This document shows positions 26,078 through 34,164 of a stretch of 64,000 bases of DNA, one piece after another. This DNA is from Streptomyces sp. CB01635 (GTDB lineage: Bacteria > Actinomycetota > Actinomycetes > Streptomycetales > Streptomycetaceae), in NCBI RefSeq assembly GCF_002803065.1, contig NZ_NNBL01000003.1, positions 186,001 to 250,000 of the forward strand, read 5' to 3'. The first letter of the stretch is position 1; every line of letters begins with the position of its first letter. Made by a program: the position numbers and the translations under genes. The notes beneath the pieces were generated by a model that did no database searches, was not told the DNA's origin, and saw only the letters and a program-made list of their open reading frames with translations.

Positions 26078-26722
26078 TCAGCGAGAGAGATCAGCCTGAC
26101 CATCGTCAGCCCTGGAGTTTCCCAGCACGCGCCACACCGCAGGAAGCGCACCCATCGCCAGGGCCGCCTTCAGGGCGTCGCCCACCAGGTAGGGCGCGGA
26201 GCCCAGGGCGACCGCCCGGTCCAGGGAGAGATGCAGGGACAGCGCGAGATACGGCACTCCGACGGCGTACACGCAGAAGGTTCCCACGGCCATGACACCG
26301 GCCGTACGCAGCGGGCTCCGGTCGCCGCCACGGCGGGCCAGGTCGCCCACCACGGCGGCGGCGAGAACCAGGCCGACGACGTAACCGAAGGTGGGCATGG
26401 CCGCGCCGGAGGTCCCCTCGGCGAACCAGGGCATGCCGCAGACGCCCGCACCGGCGTAGACGGCGAGCGCCAGCGCCCCGCGCCGTGCCCCGAGGGCGAT
26501 GCCGACCAGAAGGGCGGCGAAGGTCTGCCCTGTCACCGGGACCGGCGACCCGGGCACCGGTACCGCGAACTGCGCGGCGATCCCGGTCAGTGCGGCGCCG
26601 CCGAGGACCAGCGCGGCGTCGCGCGCCCGGGTCCGGGCGGCGCCCTCGGCCGGCAGCAGGTCGGCGAGGACCCGTACCGCGGGACGGGGCGTCGGCGAAG
26701 TGATGGTGGAGATTGTGCTCAC
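26078..26722 (-). CDS. bioY: Biotin transporter BioY
   Basis: A 214-aa BioY protein, the substrate-binding S component of ECF-type biotin transporters. Six helices are visible, with the family's AQFAVPVPGSPVPVTGQTFAALLVG and RRGALALAVYAGAGVCGMPWFAEG blocks; the GTSG-AMPTFGYVVG motif lies in the biotin-binding region. No bioM/bioN genes are next to it, so it works alone or with a shared ECF module. It is the last gene of a minus-strand operon that encodes a biotin-dependent acyl-CoA carboxylase, and would supply that enzyme's cofactor. Confidence 0.95.
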   Translation of the reverse strand: MSTISTITSPTPRPAVRVLADLLPAEGAARTRARDAALVLGGAALTGIAAQFAVPVPGSPVPVTGQTFAALLVGIALGARRGALALAVYAGAGVCGMPWFAEGTSGAAMPTFGYVVGLVLAAAVVGDLARRGGDRSPLRTAGVMAVGTFCVYAVGVPYLALSLHLSLDRAVALGSAPYLVGDALKAALAMGALPAVWRVLGNSRADDGQADLSR

Positions 26723-26796
26723 CTCAGGGGAGTCCGTTTCTGCGTGTTTCTGCGTGTTCTATGGGGCTGTGGTGCAGGTACCGGTGCGCGCGGCGG

Positions 26797-27657
26797 CTAC
26801 GGGTACGGGTAGAAGCCGCGGCCCGACTTTCGGCCGAGCAGGCCCCCCTCGACCATGCGGGAGAGCAGCGGCGGAGCCGCGTAGAGGGGCTCCTTGAACT
26901 CCTCGTACAGTGCATCGGCCACGGCTGCCACGACGTCGAGGCCCACCATGTCGGTCAGCCGCAGCGGGCCCATCGGGTGCGAGCAGCCGAGCACCATGCC
27001 CTGGTCGATGTCGTCGACGGTGGCGAAGCCCGTCTCCGCCATGCGCACGGCGGACAGCAGATAGGGCACCAGCAGCGCGTTGACGACGAAGCCGGCCCGG
27101 TCCTTGGAGCGGATCGGCCGCTTGCCCAGGGTCTGCGCGACCCATGACTCGGCCCGGTCCATGGTCGCGTCGGACGTGTGCAGGGAGCCGACCAGTTCCA
27201 CCAGGGGCATCGCCGGTACGGGGTTGAAGAAGTGGGTGCCGATGACCTGGGCAGGGCGGCCGGTGGCACCGGCCAGCTTCATGATGGGGATCGAGGAGGT
27301 GTTGGAGGCCAGGATGGCCTCCGGGTCCTCGACCACCTTGTCGAGGGTGGCGAAGAGATCGAGCTTGAGTGTCTCCTCCTCGCGGACGGCCTCGACCACC
27401 AGCTGCCGGTCGGCCAACTCGCCCAGATCCATGGTGAATCCGATGCGGGCCGCGGCCGCGTCCCGCTCGGCGGCGGCGAGCCTGCCCTTGACGACGGCGC
27501 GGTCGAGGGAGGCGAGGACGCGGTGCCGCCCGGTGGTCAGCGACGCCTCGCGGGAGACCGCGACCAGCACGTCCATCCCTGCCAGGGCGCTCACTTCGGC
27601 GATTCCGGCGCCCATGGCGCCCGAGCCGACCACTCCGACACGACTGATGGGGATCAT
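26797..27657 (-). CDS. 3-hydroxyacyl-CoA (3-hydroxybutyryl-CoA) dehydrogenase
   Basis: A 286-aa NAD(P)-dependent dehydrogenase interconverting 3-hydroxyacyl-CoA and 3-oxoacyl-CoA. It has an N-terminal Rossmann motif VGVVGSGAMGAGIAEVSA, the ASNTSS catalytic Ser block, THFFNPVP with the catalytic His, and the C-terminal helical domain (RAGFVVNALLVPYLLSAV ... MGPLRLTDMVGLDVV). It is the size of single-function FadB2/Hbd enzymes. The ATG at 27657 is preferred over GTG 27669, since GGAAGAAG is correctly spaced only for the former. It sits between the carboxylase alpha gene (94 bp upstream) and bioY (74 bp downstream). Confidence 0.92.
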   Translation of the reverse strand: MIPISRVGVVGSGAMGAGIAEVSALAGMDVLVAVSREASLTTGRHRVLASLDRAVVKGRLAAAERDAAAARIGFTMDLGELADRQLVVEAVREEETLKLDLFATLDKVVEDPEAILASNTSSIPIMKLAGATGRPAQVIGTHFFNPVPAMPLVELVGSLHTSDATMDRAESWVAQTLGKRPIRSKDRAGFVVNALLVPYLLSAVRMAETGFATVDDIDQGMVLGCSHPMGPLRLTDMVGLDVVAAVADALYEEFKEPLYAAPPLLSRMVEGGLLGRKSGRGFYPYP

Positions 27658-27751
27658 CTGGTGTATCACTTCTTCCGTCTTGGTTTGCTTTGAATGCGTG
27701 GTGCCTGGAGGCGGTACGGGTGCGGATGCGTGGCCGGTGCGGGTGTGCGGC

Positions 27752-29749
27752 TCAGGCGGCCTCTTCGCGCTGTTCCGGCGCGATGACGACGAGGACCTGG
27801 TCGGCCGAGACGATGTCGGTCAGAGCGCAGCGGACCTCCTCGACCACGCCGGAGGCGGGGGCGAGCACCCGGTTCTCCATCTTCATCGCCTCGACGATCG
27901 CCACCGTGTCGCCCTGCTGCACGAAGTCGCCTACGTCTACGGGTAGTTGGACCACGGTGCCGGGCATGGGCGAGGTGACCGCGTCGCCGCCGGCCGCACT
28001 GTCGTCCTCGCCGGCGACATCGAGAGTGAGGGTCAGCCGGCGGCCGTCGACAACGAGTTCGCAGCCGTCCGCCCGGCGCAGGCCCGTCCACAGCGCCTCG
28101 CCGACCGTGCCGCGCAGCAGCGCCCCGTCCGGCGTGCACGTGACGGTGAAGGGTTCGCCCGCCACGGCCACCGTGAGCGCGTTCTCCCGCCGGGAGAGCA
28201 GCGCCGCTTCGAGGGGGCGGCCGCCGACCCGGCAGGCGACGCGGCCCAGTGGGGCGTGCCGGTCGAGCAGTTGCCGGTCGAGAGCGCCGAGGGAACCGCT
28301 CCACGGTGACTCGGCTCCGTACGCGGTGGGGCGGGCGGGCAGGCTCATGGCCGCCGCGCAGGCGGCCGCCACCGGCTCGAGGTCCCGCCGGTTCTCGGCG
28401 GCGCGGGCGGCGAACTCGTCCACGAGGTGGGTGTCGATCAGCCCGGCGCCGACCCGGGTGTCGCGCAGCAGATCGGCGAGGAAGCCGAGGTTGGTGGTGA
28501 GGCCGAGTACGGCGGTGGAGCGGACCGCGTGCAGCAGTCGGGCGAGGGCAGCGGGGCGGGCCGGGTCGTGCGCGATGAGCTTGGCGATCATCGGGTCGTA
28601 GAAGACCGGGACGTCGCCCGCGCCGTCGAAGGCCGCGTCGACCCGCAGACCGGTGGGCCACAGGGCGGCCAGCGCCCGGCCGGGGGCGGGGCGGAAGTCC
28701 GCGTCCGGGTCCTCGGCGTACACGCGGACCTCGATGGCGTGACCGGACGCGGTGATCTCGCCTTGTGCCAGCGGGAGTTGTTCGCCTGCGGCGGTCCGCA
28801 GCTGCCATTCGACCAGGTCGAGGCCGGTGATGGCCTCGGTGACCGGGTGCTCGACCTGGAGGCGGGTGTTGACCTCCAGGAAGTAGAACCCGCCGTCGCC
28901 GTCACCGGCACTGTCGAGGATGAACTCGAAGGTGCCCGCGTTGGTGTAGCCGATGGCCTGCGCGCCGCGTACGGCGGCCGACAGCAGTGCCTCCCGGACG
29001 TCCGCCGGGAGATTGACGGCCGGCGCCTCCTCGACGATCTTCTGGTGGCGGCGCTGCAGCGAGCACTCCCGCTCGAAGAGGTGCACCACGTTGCCGTGGG
29101 TGTCGCCGAAGACCTGGACCTCGATGTGCCGGGGCCTGCGCAGATACCGCTCGACCAGCAGGCGTCCGTCGCCGAAGCTCGCGCGGGCCAGGCGGACCGC
29201 GGCCTCGACGGCGGGGGCGAGGTCGCACTTGTGCTCGATGACCTGCATGCCCTTGCCGCCGCCTCCGGCGACGGGCTTGAGGATCACCGGGTAGCCGATG
29301 CGGTCCGCGTGCGCCCGGATGTCGTCCGCCGACTCGGTGGCGTCCGCCGAGCCCGGCAGGACCGGCACGCCCGCCTCGGCCATCAGCCGCTTCGCGGTGG
29401 CCTTGTCGCCCATGGCCGCGATGGTGCTCGCGTCGGGCCCGACGAAGACCAGGCCCGCCGCCGCGGTGGCGGCGGCGAACTCCGCGTTCTCCGAGAGGAA
29501 TCCGTAGCCCGGGTGGACGGCGTCGCAGCCGGTGCGCAGGGCCGCGTCGATCAGGGCGTCGGCGCGCAGATAGCTGTCGGCCGCCGGGGAGGGGCCGATC
29601 AGGACCTGTTCGACGGCGCCGTCCAGGTGGGCCGCGGCGCCGTCAGCCTCGGAGTGGACGGCCACGTACTCGATACCGAGGCGCCGGCAGGTGCGGGCGA
29701 TACGGCGGGCGATCTCGCCCCGGTTGGCGATCAGGAGTCGTTTCACCAT
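27752..29749 (-). CDS. Acyl-CoA carboxylase alpha subunit (biotin carboxylase + BCCP)
   Basis: A 665-aa protein. N-terminal biotin carboxylase: KRLLIANRGEIARRIARTCR, the ATP-grasp loop AGGGGKGMQVI and EVNTRLQVEHPVTE. A middle BT-like linker follows, then a C-terminal biotinyl domain with the biotin-accepting Lys in EAMKMEN. It carboxylates biotin with ATP and bicarbonate for transfer by the beta subunit encoded next to it (stop of beta and start of alpha 9 bp apart). Overall form resembles methylcrotonyl-/geranyl-CoA carboxylase alpha subunits. Confidence 0.95.
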   Translation of the reverse strand: MVKRLLIANRGEIARRIARTCRRLGIEYVAVHSEADGAAAHLDGAVEQVLIGPSPAADSYLRADALIDAALRTGCDAVHPGYGFLSENAEFAAATAAAGLVFVGPDASTIAAMGDKATAKRLMAEAGVPVLPGSADATESADDIRAHADRIGYPVILKPVAGGGGKGMQVIEHKCDLAPAVEAAVRLARASFGDGRLLVERYLRRPRHIEVQVFGDTHGNVVHLFERECSLQRRHQKIVEEAPAVNLPADVREALLSAAVRGAQAIGYTNAGTFEFILDSAGDGDGGFYFLEVNTRLQVEHPVTEAITGLDLVEWQLRTAAGEQLPLAQGEITASGHAIEVRVYAEDPDADFRPAPGRALAALWPTGLRVDAAFDGAGDVPVFYDPMIAKLIAHDPARPAALARLLHAVRSTAVLGLTTNLGFLADLLRDTRVGAGLIDTHLVDEFAARAAENRRDLEPVAAACAAAMSLPARPTAYGAESPWSGSLGALDRQLLDRHAPLGRVACRVGGRPLEAALLSRRENALTVAVAGEPFTVTCTPDGALLRGTVGEALWTGLRRADGCELVVDGRRLTLTLDVAGEDDSAAGGDAVTSPMPGTVVQLPVDVGDFVQQGDTVAIVEAMKMENRVLAPASGVVEEVRCALTDIVSADQVLVVIAPEQREEAA

Positions 29750-29758
29750 GACGGACCA

Positions 29759-31363
29759 TCACATCCTGAACACGCCGAAGCGCGTCTCTCGTTGCGGTGC
29801 TGCCGCGGCCAGAGCGAGGCTCAGCGTCAGCCATTCACGGGTGTCGGCGGGGTCGACCACGGCGTCCACCCACAGGCGCGCGGCGACATAGAGGGGCTGG
29901 CCCTCGCGGTCGTAGTTGTCCCGGATCGGCTTCTTGAAAGCCTCTTCCTCTTCCGGGGTCAACGAGCGGCCTTCCTTGGCCAGTTGCTCGTTCTTGATCA
30001 GCGCCAGAACGGTCGCGGCCTGCTCTCCGCCGACCACGGACGTCTTGGCGTTGGGCCACATGGCCATCAGCTGCGGGCCGATCGAGCGGCCGCACATGGC
30101 GAGGTTGCCCGCGCCGTAGCTGCCGCCGATCAGCATGCTGAACTTCGGGACGGCGGCGCAGGACGCGGCGTTCACCATCTTGGCACCGTGCTTGGCGATG
30201 CCGCCCGCCTCGTACTCGGCACCGACCATGAACCCGTTGATGTTGTGCAGGAAGAGCAGCGGGATCCCGCGCTGCGAGCACAGTTCGATGAAGTTCGCGG
30301 CCTTCTGGGCGCTCTCGGAGAAGAGCACGCCGTCGTTGATCAGGACGCCCACCGGGTAGCCGCCGATCCGGCCGGTGCCGCACACGATCGTCGTCCCGAA
30401 CCGGGCGCGGTACTCGGTGAATTCGCTGCCGTCCAGAAGCCGGGCGAGGATCTCCCGGGCCGGGATCGGCTCGCGCGGGTTGGCGCTGACGATGCCCGGC
30501 AGTTCGGCGGGGTCGTACAGCGGCTCCGCCGGTATCTCGGGCGGTGCGGCCGGGGTGCCGGTGCCGCTTCGGGCGGCGATCTCCCGGACCAGGGTGAGGG
30601 CGTGCTCGTCGTCGAGGGCGAGGTGGTCGGCGACGCCGCTGGTCGCGGTGTGCAGGTCGGCCCCGCCGAGGGTCTCGGCGTCGACGATCACGCCGGTCGC
30701 CGCCCGCACCAGTTGCGGACCGCCCAGGAAGATCGACCCGTTGCCCCGTACGATCACGGTCTCGTCGCACATCGCCGGGATGTACGCGCCGCCGGCGGTG
30801 CACGAGCCCATCACGGCCGCGATCTGCGGCAGGCCCATCGCGGACATCTCCGCGATGTTGCGGAAGATCTTTCCGAAGTGGTTCTCGTCCGGGAAGATGT
30901 CCTCCTGCATCGGCAGGAAGACGCCTCCGGAGTCGACCAGGTAGATGCAGGCCAGCCCGTTCTCGCGGGCGACCTGCTGGGCCCGCAGGTGCTTGCGGAC
31001 CGTCAGCGGGTAGTACGTACCGCCCTTCACGGTCGCGTCGTTGGCGAACACGACCGTGGGCCGGCCCTCCACCATGCCGACGCCGGTGATGATGCCCGCC
31101 GACGGCACGGCCTGCTCGTACACCTCGTGCGCGGCGAGCTGGCCGATCTCCAGGAACGGGGTTCCCGGGTCGAGCAGCCGGGTCACCCGCTCCCGGGCGG
31201 TGAGCTTGCCGCGCGCGGCGTGCCGGGCCTGCGCCGCGGCGCCGCCGCCGGCCGTCGCGGCGGCGCGGGCCGCCGCGATCTGCTCGCGCAGCGCTCCGTA
31301 GGCCGCACTGTTGCGGCGGAACACCTCGCTGGAAGGGCTGATGTGGGAACGCAGAACCGCCAT
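29759..31363 (-). CDS. Acyl-CoA carboxylase beta subunit (carboxyltransferase, MCC-like)
   Basis: A 534-aa carboxyltransferase with both crotonase-like halves. The N half has RGKLTARERVTRLLDPG...FLEIG and the AVMGSCTAGGAYIPAMCDE oxyanion region. The C half has LFLHNINGFMVG and FSMLIGGSYGAGNLAMCGR. These motifs are typical of methylcrotonoyl-CoA carboxylase-like enzymes rather than propionyl-CoA carboxylases. With the alpha subunit next to it, it forms an acyl-CoA carboxylase. The start codon is one base after the MFS stop, so the genes are co-transcribed. Substrate (methylcrotonyl, geranyl or another branched acyl-CoA) is open. Confidence 0.94.
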   Translation of the reverse strand: MAVLRSHISPSSEVFRRNSAAYGALREQIAAARAAATAGGGAAAQARHAARGKLTARERVTRLLDPGTPFLEIGQLAAHEVYEQAVPSAGIITGVGMVEGRPTVVFANDATVKGGTYYPLTVRKHLRAQQVARENGLACIYLVDSGGVFLPMQEDIFPDENHFGKIFRNIAEMSAMGLPQIAAVMGSCTAGGAYIPAMCDETVIVRGNGSIFLGGPQLVRAATGVIVDAETLGGADLHTATSGVADHLALDDEHALTLVREIAARSGTGTPAAPPEIPAEPLYDPAELPGIVSANPREPIPAREILARLLDGSEFTEYRARFGTTIVCGTGRIGGYPVGVLINDGVLFSESAQKAANFIELCSQRGIPLLFLHNINGFMVGAEYEAGGIAKHGAKMVNAASCAAVPKFSMLIGGSYGAGNLAMCGRSIGPQLMAMWPNAKTSVVGGEQAATVLALIKNEQLAKEGRSLTPEEEEAFKKPIRDNYDREGQPLYVAARLWVDAVVDPADTREWLTLSLALAAAAPQRETRFGVFRM

Positions 31364-31364
31364 G

Positions 31365-32654
31365 TCACTTCCCTTCCTTGACGACTGCCGTGGGGACGGC
31401 GATCCGGGTCAGGAGCCAGGCCGCGGCCCCCAGTGCGGCGGCGACCGTGGCCCAGGCGAGGTCGGCGTGCAGCAGCGCGGCGCCCGCCGCGGCCACGCCC
31501 GCCATGGACTGCTGAAGGAAGCCGCACAGCGAGACGGCGTAGGCGCCGTGGCCCTGCTGGCTGGTGACGGCGGTGGCCATGCTGTTGGGGAACAGCACGG
31601 ACTGCCCGAACGTCGTCACGCAGTACAGCGCGACGAAGGCCACCAGAACGCCGGTGTCCGGCAGACCGGGCACCGACCACAGCGCGATCATCAGCACGCC
31701 GGACGCGGTCATCACGATCGATCCCGCGGTCATCAGGCGGCTCGAACCGGCCCTGGCCACCAGCCGGTTGACGGTCATCGCGCCGGCGAAGTAGGCCGCG
31801 CCGAGCAGCAGTCCGAGGCTTCCGTACTGGTCGGTGGCGAGCCCGAAGTGCTCCTGGAAGACGAACGGGCTGACCTCCTGCAGCAGCACGATCGTGGCGA
31901 ACCCCGCGCCGCCGGCCAGGGCCGGCAGCAGGAATCCGGGCTGCCTGCTGATGGTGAGGCAGATGCGCAGCACCTCCGACGGCCGCTGCACGGTACGGCC
32001 CGACTCGAACGGCACGGTGAAGGTCAGGGCCGCCGCGATCGCGCCGACCGTGGCGAGGACGACGAAGCCGGCCTCCCAGTGCGCGTACCTGCCGATCAGG
32101 CCGCCGAGGAACTGGCCGCCGCCCATCGCCGTGATGAACGCGATCGACAGCACCGAGAGGCGTCGGGCCAGCTCGTCGCCGCTCCAGCGGTCACGCACCA
32201 GGATGCGGGCGATGATCGCGCTGCCTCCGGCGCCGATGCCCTGCAGCGCACGCAGCACCAACAGCCCCTCGGGGGACCGGATCAGCGCGATCGCCGCGCT
32301 GGTGAGCACGAACAGCGCCAGCGACGTCAGCAGCGGGCCTCGCCGCCCGTACCGGTCCGCCGCCACGCCCCACAGGACCACCGGAGCCGCGGCGCCGATC
32401 ACGAACGCCGAGATGGAAAGCGCCGCATAACTGCGGGACATTCCGAAGTCGTGCGCCACGATGGGCAGCGAGGGCAGGTAGATGGTGGTCGCCATCTGGG
32501 CCATGAAGACCAGGAGGCAGGAGAGCGCCATGATGCGCCGGTTCACGTGATGAAGCGTGGCCTGCTTTCCCCTGGCCATCTCCTCTTCATCTACTGTCAA
32601 TGTTCTGCCGGCCTGTTGCTTTTCGTCGGCCGGAGAAGTTTGCTGCTCAGTCAT
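31365..32654 (-). CDS. MFS exporter, Bcr/CflA drug-resistance type
   Basis: A 429-aa 12-helix major facilitator. A polar 35-residue N-terminus leads into the first helix. Helix 1 and its loop read CLLVFMAQMATTIYLPSLPIVAHDFG, as in Bcr/CflA drug exporters, and the loop 2-3 motif is WGVAADRYGRRGPLL. RALQGIGAGGSAIIARILVRDRW is the motif C/G region of proton antiporters. The ATG at 32654 overlaps the stop of the upstream oxoamine synthase gene by 8 bp, so translation is coupled. The likely cargo is the small molecule made by the operon, or a toxic intermediate. Confidence 0.92.
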   Translation of the reverse strand: MTEQQTSPADEKQQAGRTLTVDEEEMARGKQATLHHVNRRIMALSCLLVFMAQMATTIYLPSLPIVAHDFGMSRSYAALSISAFVIGAAAPVVLWGVAADRYGRRGPLLTSLALFVLTSAAIALIRSPEGLLVLRALQGIGAGGSAIIARILVRDRWSGDELARRLSVLSIAFITAMGGGQFLGGLIGRYAHWEAGFVVLATVGAIAAALTFTVPFESGRTVQRPSEVLRICLTISRQPGFLLPALAGGAGFATIVLLQEVSPFVFQEHFGLATDQYGSLGLLLGAAYFAGAMTVNRLVARAGSSRLMTAGSIVMTASGVLMIALWSVPGLPDTGVLVAFVALYCVTTFGQSVLFPNSMATAVTSQQGHGAYAVSLCGFLQQSMAGVAAAGAALLHADLAWATVAAALGAAAWLLTRIAVPTAVVKEGK

Positions 32655-33858
32655 TCTGGCTCCGCAGTTCATTGACCAGACGGCCGAAGTTCTCAATGTC
32701 GGTACGCGTCATGTCCGCGCGGAGCATGATGCGCAGTCCCGCCTTTCCGCGGGCGATGACGGGGAAGAAGAGGGCAGAGGTGTAATAGCCCGCGGAAAGG
32801 AGGGCCCGACCGATACGGACGGTCTTCTCCTCCGAGCCGATGTCGATGAACCGAATGGGCAGTCCGTCGCCGCGGTTTGCGGTCGGCACCAGCGCGTCGA
32901 AGCAGTCGATGTTCTCCTGCAGCCGGTGCTGGAGTTCTTTGAGCTCGGGCGAACGGTGCAGTGTCGCGGAGGCGACGATCGCCCCGAGCCCGGCCGTGTT
33001 GATCCGCTGCGACCAGGTCAGCGGACCGCCGTAGCGCAGGGCGAGATCACGGCGGTGCCGGGAGCCCTGCGGCCCGAGGAAGATCGCGCCGCCGGACGCG
33101 CCGAAGCCCTTGTTCAGGGAAGTGATGATCAGCGTACGGTCGTTGATCTCACCCATGGCGTCGAGGACGACACCGCGACCCTGGTCGCCGCAGGTCGACA
33201 CCCCGTGCGCCTCGTCGAAGAACAGGAAGAGCCCGTACTTCTCCTGCAGCGCCAAGAGTTCACGAACCGGCGCCTGCCCGCCCGTGCTGTACACCCCGTC
33301 GGCCACATAGGCGACGTTCGGGTGGGTGCGGCAGAGCTCTTCCAGGGCGTCGAGGTCGTTGTGTGCGATGGTCCTGACCTCGGCCTCGTCGGCGACGCTC
33401 GGCTTCATCGCGTTCAGACAGAAGTGCGCGTGCTTGTCGAACACCATGAGCGGCGGTACGCCGTCGGTGAAGGCGCCGGACGCCACCAGGGGCAGCGCGG
33501 ACCAGGCGGCCGCGGCGCAGGAGGCGAGGGTGACCGCCTCGACCCGGAACAGGTCCGAGAGCGCGTCCTCGGCGTCCTTGAGAATCCCGAAGTGCACACG
33601 CATCCGGGAGACCGAGGTGTTCAGCGAGGCGTTCTGGGTGACGGCGTCGGCCGCCGCGCGGATCAGCGCCGGATGGGAGTCCAGACCGAGATACGAGTAC
33701 GACGACATGTTCAGGAACTCGTGGCTGTCGGCCCGCGCGGCATAGCGCCCGGCGCCGACGTTTTCGGCGACAATTCCCGCCATCCCGGAGTCGGCGGTGA
33801 CGTTCCAGAAGTCGTTGCTTATCCCTATCGTCTTCTTGATGTTCATGAAGGCATGCAA
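32647..33858 (-). CDS. Alpha-oxoamine synthase (PLP; KBL/AONS/CqsA-like)
   Basis: A 403-aa fold-type I PLP enzyme of the alpha-oxoamine synthase family, which condenses an acyl-CoA (or acyl-ACP) with an amino acid and releases CO2, giving an alpha-amino ketone. Seen: the FLNMSSYSYLGLDSHPALI N-terminal block, DEAHGVSTCGDQGRGV (D215 binds the pyridine N, H218) and TSLNKGFGASGG with the Schiff-base Lys (K250). BioF and KBL carry a similar T-SKA-G--GG. It differs enough that bioF is not claimed. The TTG start at 33858 has GGGAG at 5 nt; ATG 33846 lies too far from it. First gene of a six-gene operon behind three operator-like repeats. Confidence 0.9.
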   Translation of the reverse strand: MHAFMNIKKTIGISNDFWNVTADSGMAGIVAENVGAGRYAARADSHEFLNMSSYSYLGLDSHPALIRAAADAVTQNASLNTSVSRMRVHFGILKDAEDALSDLFRVEAVTLASCAAAAWSALPLVASGAFTDGVPPLMVFDKHAHFCLNAMKPSVADEAEVRTIAHNDLDALEELCRTHPNVAYVADGVYSTGGQAPVRELLALQEKYGLFLFFDEAHGVSTCGDQGRGVVLDAMGEINDRTLIITSLNKGFGASGGAIFLGPQGSRHRRDLALRYGGPLTWSQRINTAGLGAIVASATLHRSPELKELQHRLQENIDCFDALVPTANRGDGLPIRFIDIGSEEKTVRIGRALLSAGYYTSALFFPVIARGKAGLRIMLRADMTRTDIENFGRLVNELRSQND

Positions 33859-34031
33859 AATAGCTCCCGAAGTATTCCTCAGTCGAGTCCGAGCCTGGAA
33901 TCAAACCAGAGCGGGGCGGACGGGTGTCACACCACCGTCCACCGCCATGTACTCCGCAAGCGGGAGGGGTCCCCATGGGCCCGGTCGTCACTGAGATTCG
34001 CAACTAGGCGTAGCGAAAGTCAACGGATTCG

Positions 34032-34051
34032 ACCGGCAATGTTCTGCCGGT
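34032..34051. promoter_or_regulatory. Inverted repeat 1: ACCGGCA-N6-TGCCGGT
   Basis: Perfect 7-bp arms around ATGTTC. Probable regulator-binding site, shared in form with the next two sites. Confidence 0.65.
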
Positions 34052-34074
34052 TGCACTCGGGCGGCAGAAAACGG

Positions 34075-34094
34075 ACCGGCAGAAAATTGCCGGT
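34075..34094. promoter_or_regulatory. Inverted repeat 2: ACCGGCA-N6-TGCCGGT
   Basis: Perfect 7-bp arms around GAAAAT, with the same spacing as site 1. Centre-to-centre distance from site 1 is 43 bp (about four helical turns). Confidence 0.65.
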
Positions 34095-34100
34095 ATCCGC

Positions 34101-34120
34101 ACCGGAAAATCTTTGCCGGT
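34101..34120. promoter_or_regulatory. Inverted repeat 3: ACCGGAA-N6-TGCCGGT
   Basis: The same element with one mismatch in the left arm. It lies 26 bp (centre to centre) from site 2. Confidence 0.6.
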
Positions 34121-34164
34121 CGGCACCTGTTGAACGCGCCGCCGGTATAGGCCAGAGTGAGAGC

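Larger units (their letters stand above)
33859..34164. promoter_or_regulatory. Promoter region of the oxoamine synthase operon
   Basis: A 306-bp region between the 3' end of the MmyB-type regulator gene and the oxoamine synthase start (both minus strand). It is noticeably more AT-rich than its surroundings and carries three copies of one inverted repeat, listed separately, at 34032, 34075 and 34101. The motif CGGCAGAAAA also recurs at about 34062 and 34078. Confidence 0.6.

Noticed and set aside
25834..26151. Minus-strand reading with a (DV)n run as a designed acidic-repeat protein
   Set aside because: The run is made by the microsatellite; the rest has no start signal or domain, so a real protein is not supported.
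28427..31381. 984-codon plus-strand reading over the carboxylase genes
   Set aside because: Antisense to the two acyl-CoA carboxylase subunits, whose motifs (ATP-grasp loop, EAMKMEN, GSCTAGGAY) are unmistakable. High-GC codon bias keeps the opposite frame open.
32590..32620. CAATGTTCTGCCGG inside the exporter gene, resembling inverted repeat 1 at 34032
   Set aside because: Only the right half-site and part of the centre match; the left arm is absent and it lies within coding sequence, so I treat it as chance or at most a weak half-site.
32647..33858. Assigning the oxoamine synthase as bioF because bioY is in the operon
   Set aside because: No other biotin biosynthetic gene is present, the PLP loop differs from the usual T-SKA form, and bioY is better explained as serving the biotin-dependent carboxylase.
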